DNA from: Pseudomonas sp. 10-1B
GTDB taxonomy: Bacteria > Pseudomonadota > Gammaproteobacteria > Pseudomonadales > Pseudomonadaceae
Direction of reading: 5' to 3'
DNA length: 64,000 nucleotides
NCBI RefSeq assembly: GCF_000935045.1
Contig: NZ_JYKS01000027.1
Span: 61,761 to 125,760 of the forward strand
Under the pieces are notes generated by a model. It saw only the letters and a program-made list of their open reading frames with translations, did not search any database and was not told the DNA's origin. Shown piece after piece: positions 8,205-17,121 of the stretch. Position 1 is the stretch's first letter. Each line of letters opens with the position of its first letter. The translations under genes were made by a program, and so were the position numbers.

Positions 8205-11200
8205 TCAGGTGTCGGAGGATGCCCAGACTGCGCTTGGGAAGAAGCGCTCGACCAAGTCGTCGTTTTTCAGCATCGCGGCATACTCGTCGCGCTTGAAGGG
8301 GTTGCCTGTGCGCAGATCGAATACGGGGTGTTCCACAGGAACCTCGTCCGGGACTTCCTTGAGCTTCACATTGACGAAACGGAAATCGTCACCAACCACT
8401 TCGCCGATGTCATCGATCTGGAAGCGGCATCCCGGCGGGAACAGCGTTTCCGCTTCTGTGCTGGACCATGACAGCGGCGCAATGGGGGCGCCGCTGTGGT
8501 ACTGACCGGCAGGCAGCTCAAAGACCACCGATGTATTGTCGAACCTGCCCGTTATGTTGTCCGCCGATGCGAGCTTATCGGTGGCGAAATCGCGTACGAC
8601 GTAAGGGTTTTCCGTAAAGGAAGCCAGGTCCGAGTTGACCAGCACATCGCCCTTCTTGAGCTTGCCTTTGCGAAAATGTTCGCCTGAGGTGCTCCTTGAA
8701 CCATGTCCACCCCGATACAGGGGAACCTTGTTGTCCTTGGGCAGGGCTTCCAGCGAGTCGACAAGCTTGTCGACGAAGGTGTCCGAGTCGCAAAACCGGA
8801 ACTCATGCACGCCGCGGCGCAGGTAGCTGTTGATCTGTGCGTTTTCGTCAGTGTATTGGCCGATCAGGAAGTTCTTGTAGTTGTCGCCTTCGTTATAGGT
8901 ATAGGTGATGCCCTCCTCGGTTTCTAGATGCTCGAACTGATCCTCGTCCATCAGCGGTTCCTCGCCTTCGTTCAGGCGAGCGACATCGGCATCGTCCAGC
9001 AGAGCGCGGTGGCGGTCCTCGGCCTGGTTCGCGAGCCGCTCACTTTGCGTCTTGTCCGGTTTCATGCAGGTATCCCAGAAGCTCGAACGGTCGCTGCGCA
9101 GGGGTACAGCAGTGTCGCCACCTGCCGCGGCGGGCGTTTCGGTTTCGGGCGTGGTCGGGTGCTTGGGCGTGGTGACCTGGCCGTTGTCGCCAGGGTTTCC
9201 GCCAAGCAGCCCCCCGGCGTCGGCACGCTTCCAGGTGCCGTCGGCCTGGCGCACCACTGGCTGGCGTCCGAAGAAGGCGAAGGGGTTGGCCGGGTCGATG
9301 ATCGCCCATTGGCTGGTGTAGGGGTCGAACTGTACCTGGAACACCCGGTTGTCGATCTTCACATACGGGCGGTCATTGACCAGGGTGATGCCTTGCGCGT
9401 GTGCATTTCCGGCCGGGGTACCACTTTCCAGCGAGATGTTGACGGCGTACCTCTCGGGCGCTGCTGTAGCCGATGCACTGCCGATGCTTTCCACCGGCGT
9501 CCAGTCGCCAAGCTTGTCCTGCAGGGCATAATGTCCGGTATCGATCAGTTCACCGCTTTCGCTGCGCCGGGCTACCCGCGCCAATCCTTTTGGGGAAGGG
9601 GTGCCGACCAGCAGGGGTTGGCCGTTGAGCTCCACGGTCTTGAGTTCGCGCTCGGTGAGCCCGCGCAATGCCTTTTTCGTCTCTGCCCAGCGTCGCGGTT
9701 GGCTGGGGAGTCGCTCGGCATTGCGCAGCAGACCGCCGAAGCCTTTCAGGCCATGCGTCAGGTCGCCATAGGCACCGGTGCCATTGAGCAGGGAAGACAA
9801 CAGATACAGGCTTGCGCTGCCAGCATCCCGGTTGATGAAAGTGCTCAGCGCTGCCACGTAATCGCGCAGGGCAAGGACGGCCCCCACCGCGAACGCAGCA
9901 GGAGGCAGGGGCAGCGTCACGACCTGGACAACCGTTTCCAGCGTGTTCCAGACAATGCGTGCGATCATGTCGGCCCGGCCCTTGCTGACATCGCGCACAT
10001 CGACGATACGTTGTTGCAGCGGCTCGTTGTAGCACAACGTGCGTAGGTCGTCCGCCGGCGCTTCAGGCAAGGTCGGTACCAGGCTCGGGCCGCCCTCGCT
10101 AAGGTCCCTGAACAGGAAACTCAGCAGTTGCCCGGCTTGCCTGCGGCTGCGGTCCTTGTAGTAGTCGATCATGCCAGGGGTCTTGAGCGACTGTACAAAG
10201 TTGCTGAAAGGTCGGAAGGCGATACCATCGGCCGCCGCGGGGGTATAGAGCAGCGTCTGCGCGTCTTGCCCTCCAGGCGGTTTGAGCAAGTAGCAGCCGT
10301 GGATGACTTCTTCACGATAGGGCGGCGTCTTGCCCATGATCCGATACAGTTCGTTGAACAACTTGCCGACTATCGGCTCGTTGGCCAGGAACTCATTGTC
10401 GATACGCACCACCAATCGATAGAACGCATGACGTTCCCGATCCGCGCTAGTGGTGCGGTGCATGCTGTGGATGCTCGCCAGCACCCAGGCGTACTGGTCC
10501 GCATCCAGGTGCCCTTGCAACAGGCTGCGCAGCGCCGCCTGCTGCATCTGCAGCTGTACGATCAGCACGCTGTGCCGACGGCGCCAAGCGTAGCCAGTAT
10601 GTAACGGCGACAGCAGGGTTTCCTCGATCAGGTTGACGTAGCGGTCGGATACCCACAGGCCGCGTATCGAACTTGTGACCGACTGCGGCGTCAACGCCGA
10701 GAGGTCGACTCCGGCAGGGCCTTCGAAGGTTGCCGTAGTGTCGGCGGTGGGGTTGAGCAGGCCGAGGCTGTCGTCATAGCCGTTGCGTACCAATTGGGTA
10801 TAGGTCAGGGTTTCCCTGGGTGACTTGATGACCACGGTGTCAGGGTCGACGCTGACATCGCCATCCCCGAGCAACTGTTCGAGCCGTTCCTTGGCCTGGG
10901 CATGGACATACGCCTCGAAATCGGGCAGCTGGGTGTGTTCAGCCTCGGCATACTGCGAAACGGCAGCCAGGATTTGCTCCTCCAGCCGTGTCAGTTGGCC
11001 GCGCTGGGAGGCACTGGCCGTTGCCAGCCAGGTGGACGTATGCGTGGCGGTGTTGGTCTCGGCTACGTCGATGCGGTTGCGTGTCAGCGCCTTGATCCCT
11101 TCCTGGCCGGTGAAACGCACCAGCGTCATGAACTGTTCGTAGGGCTTTGTCAGGCTCGGGATCTGCTGGCGCTGCCGGTGGAAGTCGAGGTACCAGCTGT

Positions 11201-12965
11201 CCCAATTTTGCGTTTCGGTGCTGGCAGGCTGCTGATGTTCGTTCGGGGATGGTTTGTCGGCGATATTCTTTATCAAGGTTGCGAATGTGGAGCGCTGCTG
11301 GGTGGCTACGTTCGTCAGCAGGTAGTCTTGTGTCTTCTTATGGGCGAACCAGCCCACTACTTCGATGAGCAACTGCCGTTCGTTGTCGAAACCCATTACA
11401 GGTTTTTTGGGGTGATGCGGGCAGCAGAGCAGTAGGCGCTGCAGGGCACCGTCGGCGCTTTCCTGGCGAACCAGCAGGGCATCGCTCAGCAGGTACTGGT
11501 CTGCCAATAGCAGGTTGGCGCTGGACAACCTGTCGTATCCTGTTCCGCTTCCGGCAACGAAGGTCGCAAGGGTCTGTTGGTCTTCGGGCTTGATCTGGCC
11601 CTGCAGGCGTGCGCACCAGGCTTGGGCAGCGATCTGCCGCAACAGGGTGGCGTTCATCTGCGCTCGGGCATTCTCATGCTTGTGCGCGGCTTTCTGGGCA
11701 GAGGCAAACTTGCCGTGCAGCGCCAGCGTTTCGACCAGCTTGGCGATATAGGCGGGGGTGAGCGTGGCATACGAGTCTGGCAGGGGCTTGCCCTGCCGTT
11801 CGAGGCGCGTGCCGATCATGAAGCTCGACATCGGCTGCGCGTCGCCGTCGTGTAGACCTTGCAGCGCAAGCTTCACAAGGCTGCGCCGGGTTTCGTAGGG
11901 GGCCAGGGTTTCAGGTAACGTACGCTGGGTCACCAACACGATCTGCTGCGGGTCGACCGCCAGGCCCAGGTCATTGGCGATTTTGCTGCGCAGGTGCTTC
12001 ACCGCGAAGCTTTCGCTGCTGTCGCACCCATCCAGCACACTGAGCAAGGCAGCGCGGCTGTGGTCATACTCCATGAGTGCATTCAGGCACTGATCGGCCT
12101 GGTCCGCAGGCGCGTACCGCAACCAGTGGGGCGCCTTGGGCGACGGCGTGAGGGCTTCGTTCAGGATGGCTTCCAGGCTGCTGCCTGGGCCGAGTAGCAG
12201 AGGCAGGCGAAGGGCATCTTCGATCCGCCCCGAGCGGGACTCGTCGGTAACTGGCGAGGGCTGCAAAGCGAGCTTGATATCGCTCAGTTGCAGGGCGCGC
12301 AGTTGATGGTGCAGTTCGGCGAATGCGTTGCGGTGAATGGGTTCGATCACCCAGTGGCGTTGTTCGTAGGTTTGCACTGCCGAGGCCTGCGTCATCGCGA
12401 GGCGCTGTGCACCGGTCAGGGTATCGGTGATGCTGGCCCGTGCTACTGGCTTGTTCATCAGCGCGGTCAGTGCCGCAAGAGCCAACGCAGGGGTGGCGAA
12501 CGCGGCCCATTGCCGGCCCGCCAGCCACAGCAGGGTCGGGCCGCTGTCCAGGCTGAACATCAGGCAGCCATGCAGCGTGGCGGTGTGGTTTGCTGCGATC
12601 TTCAAGCCCAAGGTGTTGATTTTCAAGTCGTGCTGAACGAGCGAGGCGGGCAGGCAGGCCGCGTACATCGAGTGGATCGTGCCGGCAGTGACCTGGACCT
12701 CGAGCAATTGACGCAGAGTGGCTTCGATATCCTTTATATGGCACTGGCGCCGAACCAGATCGGTCTTTTCGACCGACTCCCAATAGGCGTGCGTGGCATT
12801 CCTGATCGTAAGCAGGGCGCTTGTCGCTTCACTCGCCGTGAGTGCCCGGTCCAGGTTGGCCAGCCCCATGCTGTCCAGCGAGGGGTGCTGCGCAAGGCGC
12901 TGGTCGATGCCAGCTCTCAGGGTCGAGAGCGCTTGTCGAGTTGCAGATGAAAGGGTACGCGTCAT
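8205..12965 (-). CDS. Polymorphic toxin: DUF6543-type N-terminus, ADP-ribosyltransferase C-terminus
   Basis: 1586 aa. The ATG at 12965 has GAGGAG just upstream; an earlier in-frame ATG (13016) lacks one. The long N-terminal part resembles the DUF6543 (dermonecrotic-toxin-like) regions of large Pseudomonas toxins. A hydrophobic stretch near residue 1030 (VVQVVTLPLPPAAFAVGAVLAL) could serve in translocation. Next come linker motifs (VKIDNRVFQVQFDP..., PVVRQADGTWKRADAGG near 1240-1290), then a C-terminal domain (about 1390-1586) with the R-S-E signature of ADP-ribosyltransferases: Arg1418 (VPLYRGG), Ser1449-Phe-Thr (LASFTENP) and Glu1504-x-Glu1506 (STEAETLFPPG). The ExE pair is typical of arginine-specific enzymes. 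No signal peptide, secretion gene or immunity gene is adjacent. Target unknown. Confidence 0.85.
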   Translation of the reverse strand: MTRTLSSATRQALSTLRAGIDQRLAQHPSLDSMGLANLDRALTASEATSALLTIRNATHAYWESVEKTDLVRRQCHIKDIEATLRQLLEVQVTAGTIHSMYAACLPASLVQHDLKINTLGLKIAANHTATLHGCLMFSLDSGPTLLWLAGRQWAAFATPALALAALTALMNKPVARASITDTLTGAQRLAMTQASAVQTYEQRHWVIEPIHRNAFAELHHQLRALQLSDIKLALQPSPVTDESRSGRIEDALRLPLLLGPGSSLEAILNEALTPSPKAPHWLRYAPADQADQCLNALMEYDHSRAALLSVLDGCDSSESFAVKHLRSKIANDLGLAVDPQQIVLVTQRTLPETLAPYETRRSLVKLALQGLHDGDAQPMSSFMIGTRLERQGKPLPDSYATLTPAYIAKLVETLALHGKFASAQKAAHKHENARAQMNATLLRQIAAQAWCARLQGQIKPEDQQTLATFVAGSGTGYDRLSSANLLLADQYLLSDALLVRQESADGALQRLLLCCPHHPKKPVMGFDNERQLLIEVVGWFAHKKTQDYLLTNVATQQRSTFATLIKNIADKPSPNEHQQPASTETQNWDSWYLDFHRQRQQIPSLTKPYEQFMTLVRFTGQEGIKALTRNRIDVAETNTATHTSTWLATASASQRGQLTRLEEQILAAVSQYAEAEHTQLPDFEAYVHAQAKERLEQLLGDGDVSVDPDTVVIKSPRETLTYTQLVRNGYDDSLGLLNPTADTTATFEGPAGVDLSALTPQSVTSSIRGLWVSDRYVNLIEETLLSPLHTGYAWRRRHSVLIVQLQMQQAALRSLLQGHLDADQYAWVLASIHSMHRTTSADRERHAFYRLVVRIDNEFLANEPIVGKLFNELYRIMGKTPPYREEVIHGCYLLKPPGGQDAQTLLYTPAAADGIAFRPFSNFVQSLKTPGMIDYYKDRSRRQAGQLLSFLFRDLSEGGPSLVPTLPEAPADDLRTLCYNEPLQQRIVDVRDVSKGRADMIARIVWNTLETVVQVVTLPLPPAAFAVGAVLALRDYVAALSTFINRDAGSASLYLLSSLLNGTGAYGDLTHGLKGFGGLLRNAERLPSQPRRWAETKKALRGLTERELKTVELNGQPLLVGTPSPKGLARVARRSESGELIDTGHYALQDKLGDWTPVESIGSASATAAPERYAVNISLESGTPAGNAHAQGITLVNDRPYVKIDNRVFQVQFDPYTSQWAIIDPANPFAFFGRQPVVRQADGTWKRADAGGLLGGNPGDNGQVTTPKHPTTPETETPAAAGGDTAVPLRSDRSSFWDTCMKPDKTQSERLANQAEDRHRALLDDADVARLNEGEEPLMDEDQFEHLETEEGITYTYNEGDNYKNFLIGQYTDENAQINSYLRRGVHEFRFCDSDTFVDKLVDSLEALPKDNKVPLYRGGHGSRSTSGEHFRKGKLKKGDVLVNSDLASFTENPYVVRDFATDKLASADNITGRFDNTSVVFELPAGQYHSGAPIAPLSWSSTEAETLFPPGCRFQIDDIGEVVGDDFRFVNVKLKEVPDEVPVEHPVFDLRTGNPFKRDEYAAMLKNDDLVERFFPSAVWASSDT

Positions 12966-13108
12966 GGGGCTCCTCTGGCCGTGTCTGCGATACGGCTTTG
13001 TCATGTGGAGCACCACTGAAACGGATCATGTTGTGAGCCAGGCGGTAGTTAATGCTCATAGCGGCGCGGTGGCGAACATGAACAAACTGTGAACTGCCCG
13101 CTATTGCG

Positions 13109-13188
13109 GTAATGCTGTTCACTTAAATGTGATGTCACACTGATTGGGGCCGCAGAGCGGCCCCAATTGCTTAAGTGAACAGCATTAC
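13109..13188. repeat. Nested palindrome / MITE-like element
   Basis: Perfect 18-bp inverted ends, GTAATGCTGTTCACTTAA (13109-13126) and its complement (13171-13188), enclose TGTGA-TG-TCACA (13128-13139) and an 11-bp hairpin with an AGA loop (13143-13167, ATTGGGGCCGC...). Weaker symmetry extends outwards to about 13097 and 13200. It lies in the 333-bp gap between the toxin start and the HDOD gene. It could be a miniature transposable element, a structured RNA or a control region for either gene; no exact target duplication is seen. Confidence 0.75.
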
Positions 13189-13298
13189 GCCATTGCGGGA
13201 TTTTTGTGCCAATTCGCTGCAGGGGGCGCTATCGTTAACCGACGGATATGTTTGGAAGCTGCGATGGATCGTGTGCCAGGATCATTCAGGAGTCGCCC

Positions 13299-14531
13299 AT
13301 GAGCGCTGCAGACCCCCACCCTCCCCGCGTTCTGATCGTCGAAGGCGATCCTTGGGTGCGTGACATGCTCCGTGAAATGCTGCTCAGCGTGCGCTGCGAT
13401 GCCCGGCTGGAGGTCTGTGCCGACGGCACCCAGGCCATGACCGCGCTGTCGAGCAAGCCCGACCTGATCATCGCCGCCCGTGAGCTGTCCGGTGTCGATG
13501 GCCTCGATCTGCTACGCAAGGTGCGCGCCAAGCGAGACAACCCCGGCCTGCCGTTCATCCTCATGAGCGAGCGCAGTGATAGCTCCAGTGTGCGAGAAGC
13601 GTTGCCCCTGCACCCCACGGCCTACCTGAGCAAGCCGCTGAACCTCGACAACCTGCGCAAGCGCCTGGAAGAGCTGCTGCTGGCCGTTGGCGAACAAGTC
13701 GCCTGCCCGGTGCCGTCCTTGCAGCCTGGTGTCAGCCTGCCTGCTTTTCTTGAACAGCGCCGCGCCATCGCTGACGGCGGGCCGCTGTTTGCCGACGTGC
13801 AGGTCGCGATCAAACGCGCACTCAACCCCCAGGGCCTTAACCTCAAGGTGTTAGAAGAGGAAGTGGGTAGTGACCCACAGATCACCGCGGTGCTGATTGC
13901 CGCTGCCAACAGTGCGGCCATGCACCGCGACGCGCCTGTGCAAACATTGCTACAGGCCTTGAACAAGCTTGGCAGCACCCAGAGCATGAACCTGATCCTG
14001 GGCATGACCCTCAAGCGCAGCGCGCGGCTCAGCGACCCGCTGCTGACGCAGCATGCGGCCTATTACTGGGGCCTTTCGCTGCACACTGCCGAATATGGCC
14101 GGACCTTGGCGCGCATGTTCGAGCTGGACGAGGGGCGCTGCTATTGCGCGGGGTTGCTGCATTGCCTGGGCGACCTGGCGGTGTTGCGCTGCCTGCAGGA
14201 ATGGCGGCAGGCCGGGGGCGAGCTGGACGAGGACAAGGTACAGCTGTCGCTCAACGAGTTCGGTGCAGCGTTTGGCTCGGCGTTGCGTACCCGTTGGCGG
14301 TTGCCGCTGGCATTGCGCGAGTTGGTCGCGGCCATCTACCAGCTGGGTGGTGGCGTGTATTCACGGGAGATCCTGGCCATGAACCTGGCCGGGCAGCTGT
14401 CGCGGCTGCCGCCCGAGCAGGGGCTGGAGAGGCTGGCCAGTGGCAAGACCGCGCGGTTGCTCAAAGTCGGTCTGCCGGAGTTGAGCCGGCTGCGCAAGGT
14501 GGAGAGCGCCGAAACCAAGCCGACAGCCTAA
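13299..14531 (+). CDS. Pseudo-receiver / HDOD-domain signalling protein
   Basis: 410 aa. AGGAG lies 6 nt before the ATG at 13299. Residues 8-130 form a response-regulator receiver fold, but the phosphoacceptor aspartate is replaced by Ala60 (PDLIIAARELSGVDG) and the acidic pair is Glu15-Gly16; the lysine in LSKPL is kept. Residues about 150-390 form an HDOD domain (NPQGLNLKVLEEEVGSDP, NKLGSTQSMNLILGM, CAGLLHCLGDLAVL), which lacks phosphohydrolase metal ligands and is usually a protein-interaction module. It precedes the diguanylate cyclase/DesA block. It probably signals without phosphorylation; partners unknown. Confidence 0.85.
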   Translation: MSAADPHPPRVLIVEGDPWVRDMLREMLLSVRCDARLEVCADGTQAMTALSSKPDLIIAARELSGVDGLDLLRKVRAKRDNPGLPFILMSERSDSSSVREALPLHPTAYLSKPLNLDNLRKRLEELLLAVGEQVACPVPSLQPGVSLPAFLEQRRAIADGGPLFADVQVAIKRALNPQGLNLKVLEEEVGSDPQITAVLIAAANSAAMHRDAPVQTLLQALNKLGSTQSMNLILGMTLKRSARLSDPLLTQHAAYYWGLSLHTAEYGRTLARMFELDEGRCYCAGLLHCLGDLAVLRCLQEWRQAGGELDEDKVQLSLNEFGAAFGSALRTRWRLPLALRELVAAIYQLGGGVYSREILAMNLAGQLSRLPPEQGLERLASGKTARLLKVGLPELSRLRKVESAETKPTA

Positions 14532-14565
14532 GTCGTTGACCTCGACCGCACAGGCCTCAAGCCCT

Positions 14566-14641
14566 GTGCAGTACCTGTGGGAGCCGGCTTGCCGGCGATG
14601 AGGCCGGCCCAGGCAATGGAAGACAGTTGCTCCCACAGGGA
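14566..14641. repeat. REP element between convergent genes
   Basis: One GCCGGC-type REP (CTGTGGGAGCCGGCTTGCCGGCGATGAGGCC core) with the associated 'CCCAGGCAATGGAAGACAGTTGCTCCCACAG' tail lies between the HDOD gene and the convergent diguanylate cyclase. The same tail recurs at 35566, 52325 and 63663. Confidence 0.8.
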
Positions 14642-14660
14642 TCGCGACGGTCTTTAAGTG

Positions 14661-15647
14661 TCACCCGCGGACGATCTGGTTCTTGCCCTGCCGCTTGGCC
14701 CGGTACATCGCCGCATCGGCCCGGGCATACAGGCTGTCCAGTGCCACATCCTCGTCAGTCAGCCCGGTCAGCCCCTGGCTCACAGTCACCCCGTATGTCT
14801 GCTGCCCATGGCTGAAGCTCAAGTGCTGAATCTGCCGCTGCAGGCGCTCGGCAATCTGCTCCGCCATCTGCGCATTGCAGCCCGGGAACACCGCTGCAAA
14901 CTCCTCGCCGCCAATGCGCCCGAACAGGTCGCCGCGGCGTAGCACGGCCTTGCCGCTGTCGGCGATGCGCTGCAGCACCTGGTCGCCTTCCTGGTGACCA
15001 TAGCTGTCGTTGACGTGCTTGAAATCGTCGATGTCCAGCAGCAGGAAGGCCAGCGGCGTGCCATTTTCGCGGGCGCTGTCGAAGGCTTGCTGGGCGCACT
15101 CGAAGAAGTGCCGACGGTTGCTGCTCTGGGTCAGCACGTCGGTAGTGGCCAGGCGCTGCAATTCACCTTCGAGCTGCTTCTTCTCGGTGATGTCCTCGGC
15201 GATGCCTACGATGATCACCCGCTCATCATCGCGTTGTTGGTTGATGTAGCACTTGTCGCTCAGCCAGCGCAGCTGGCCGTCGGCGGTGAGGATGCGGTAC
15301 TCGCGGTCTTCCACCGAGCCCTTGAGCAGCACCTGGGCCAAGCTGCGCTCGGCGAACTCCAGGTCGTCGGGGTAGATGCTGTCGCGCCATTCGTTGTAGT
15401 CGGCCATCACCAGGCTGGCCGGGCGGCCGAAAATGCGCTCGTAGGCAGGGCTTACGTACAGCACCTGGCGGGTTTCCCAGTCGAAGGCCCAGAGCACTGC
15501 ATTGACGCTGTCGAGCAACGAGCTGAACAGCTGCTCGCGCTCGCTCAGGCGGGCAACTTCGCCCTGGGCGTGGAGCAGCGAAAGAAGGGTCTGGGCGGCC
15601 TCGGGAGGGGGTGTGCCGGGCAGTATCGTTGGAATGTTCTTAGCCAT
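14661..15647 (-). CDS. PAS-GGDEF diguanylate cyclase
   Basis: 328 aa. The ATG at 15647 (MAKNIPTILPG) is chosen because the longer frame upstream is only the antisense of desA. A PAS domain (about 45-165; ALWAFDWETRQVLYVSPAYERIFGRP, then the PAC segment DREYRILTADGQLRWL) is followed by a GGDEF domain (about 170-328) with an intact catalytic GGEEF and an RxxD inhibitory site (RRGD) five residues before it. It should make cyclic di-GMP and be subject to product inhibition. No membrane segment, so it is cytoplasmic. Its start lies 143 bp downstream of the desA stop on the same strand. Confidence 0.9.
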   Translation of the reverse strand: MAKNIPTILPGTPPPEAAQTLLSLLHAQGEVARLSEREQLFSSLLDSVNAVLWAFDWETRQVLYVSPAYERIFGRPASLVMADYNEWRDSIYPDDLEFAERSLAQVLLKGSVEDREYRILTADGQLRWLSDKCYINQQRDDERVIIVGIAEDITEKKQLEGELQRLATTDVLTQSSNRRHFFECAQQAFDSARENGTPLAFLLLDIDDFKHVNDSYGHQEGDQVLQRIADSGKAVLRRGDLFGRIGGEEFAAVFPGCNAQMAEQIAERLQRQIQHLSFSHGQQTYGVTVSQGLTGLTDEDVALDSLYARADAAMYRAKRQGKNQIVRG

Positions 15648-15790
15648 GTGCACGGAGCAGGTCTCGACAGGAATGCGTGCGGCCAGCATCCGGCCCGCCA
15701 CGCGGGGCGATGTGCCGGATTTGAGTGGCAACCAGGGGGTGAAGTTCCGGGCGGCACGCCCCGCCAAGGGGGCATGCCGATCAACGGCGG

Positions 15791-16975
15791 TCAGGCGCCG
15801 GTCGGGCGCAGGGAGTAGGTCTTGAGCTGTGTCGCGAAGTCGCGCAGAGCGTGAATGCCGCTGCTTTCGGCCTCGTGTACCCAGTCCTTCATGGCGGCCA
15901 GCATGTCGTGGCCGTTGGCGCTGGTGCGCGCCCAGATCTGCTGCAGGGCCAGGCGCTTTTCGTAGATGGTCTTGAGTGCCTGGCTGTGCGCGAGCATGGA
16001 CTCGATGCGCACATGGTGGCGGTCTTCCAGCAGGCTGGTTTCGCGCGACAGCAGGCGCTTGGCACGGCGGAAGTGGTGGCGCACCGAGGCATCGACCCGC
16101 GCCAGCTCCTGCTTGACCAGCGGGCCGATCACCAGCTTGCGGTACTGGGCCATGATCTGGAAGCGGTTGTTGAGAATGGCCATGGCGGTGTCCATGTCCA
16201 GGCTGGCCTTGCCCGCCACCCGGTGGGCGATGGGTGCCACGCGCTGTACCTTGGCCAGGCGCAGCAGGCAGAACAGGCGGATCCACGCCCAGCCCATGTC
16301 GAACTCCCAGCGCTTGACCGACAGCTTGGCCGAGTTGGGGTAGGTGTGGTGGTTGTTGTGCAGCTCTTCGCCACCGATGACGATGCCCCACGGCACCAGG
16401 TTAGTGGCGGCGTCGCGGCATTCGAAGTTGCGGTAGCCGAGGGCGTGGCCCAGGCCGTTGACCACGCCGGCCGCCCAGAACGGAATCCACATCATCTGCA
16501 CCGCCCAGATGGTGATGCCGATGGTGCCGAACAGCAGCAGGTCGATCACCGCCATCAGCGCGATGCCGCCCAGCTTGTAACGTGAGTAGAGGTTGCGCTC
16601 GATCCAGTCATCCGGGCAGTTCTTGCCGTAGATACGCAGGGTTTCGGGGTTGCGCGCCTCTTCCCGGTACAGCTCGGCGCCCTTGCGCAGCACCGTGCCC
16701 AGGCCTTTGTAAAGCGGGCTGTGCGGGTCGTCCGGGGTTTCGCACTTGGCGTGGTGCTTGCGGTGGACGGCTGTCCATTCGCGTGTGTTCTGCGCCGTGG
16801 TCAGCCACAGCCAGAAACGGAAGAAGTGCTTGAGCGCGCCATTGAGCTCCAGGGCCCGGTGCGCGGAATAGCGATGCAGGTAGACCGTGACGCTGACAAT
16901 GGTCACGTGGGTCATCAGCAAGGTGATGCCGACCAGTTGCCAGGCCGACAAGTCGAGCAGGCCGTTGTACCACAT
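15791..16975 (-). CDS. desA: Membrane delta-9 fatty acid desaturase
   Basis: 394-aa di-iron integral membrane desaturase that introduces an oxygen-dependent double bond into membrane acyl chains. The three histidine boxes are HRYSAH (34-39), HRKHH (71-75) and HNNHH (about 205). Hydrophobic segments lie at 12-33, 48-62 and about 150-190. The C-terminal 150 residues are a charged, helical extension seen in the Pseudomonas DesA group (PA0286 type, same length). It is divergent from a GGDEF-EAL gene, as in P. aeruginosa PA0285/PA0286, with a 146-bp shared promoter region. Confidence 0.93.
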   Translation of the reverse strand: MWYNGLLDLSAWQLVGITLLMTHVTIVSVTVYLHRYSAHRALELNGALKHFFRFWLWLTTAQNTREWTAVHRKHHAKCETPDDPHSPLYKGLGTVLRKGAELYREEARNPETLRIYGKNCPDDWIERNLYSRYKLGGIALMAVIDLLLFGTIGITIWAVQMMWIPFWAAGVVNGLGHALGYRNFECRDAATNLVPWGIVIGGEELHNNHHTYPNSAKLSVKRWEFDMGWAWIRLFCLLRLAKVQRVAPIAHRVAGKASLDMDTAMAILNNRFQIMAQYRKLVIGPLVKQELARVDASVRHHFRRAKRLLSRETSLLEDRHHVRIESMLAHSQALKTIYEKRLALQQIWARTSANGHDMLAAMKDWVHEAESSGIHALRDFATQLKTYSLRPTGA

Positions 16976-17121
16976 AGGTATGAAAACCCTCGGAAAGCAG
17001 GAGGAGGGGCTGATTATCCCTTGGCCGGGAAATAAAAACAGTCACCCGTTCAGATAGGAAGTCACGACATGTTTCAGCCTTTATAATGCCCCCTCCTTTT
17101 TGATGGGCAATTGCACCCGAC

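Noticed and set aside
12966..13298. Small gene or immunity gene upstream of the toxin
   Set aside because: Short open frames here lack ribosome sites and run through the palindromes; no credible protein.
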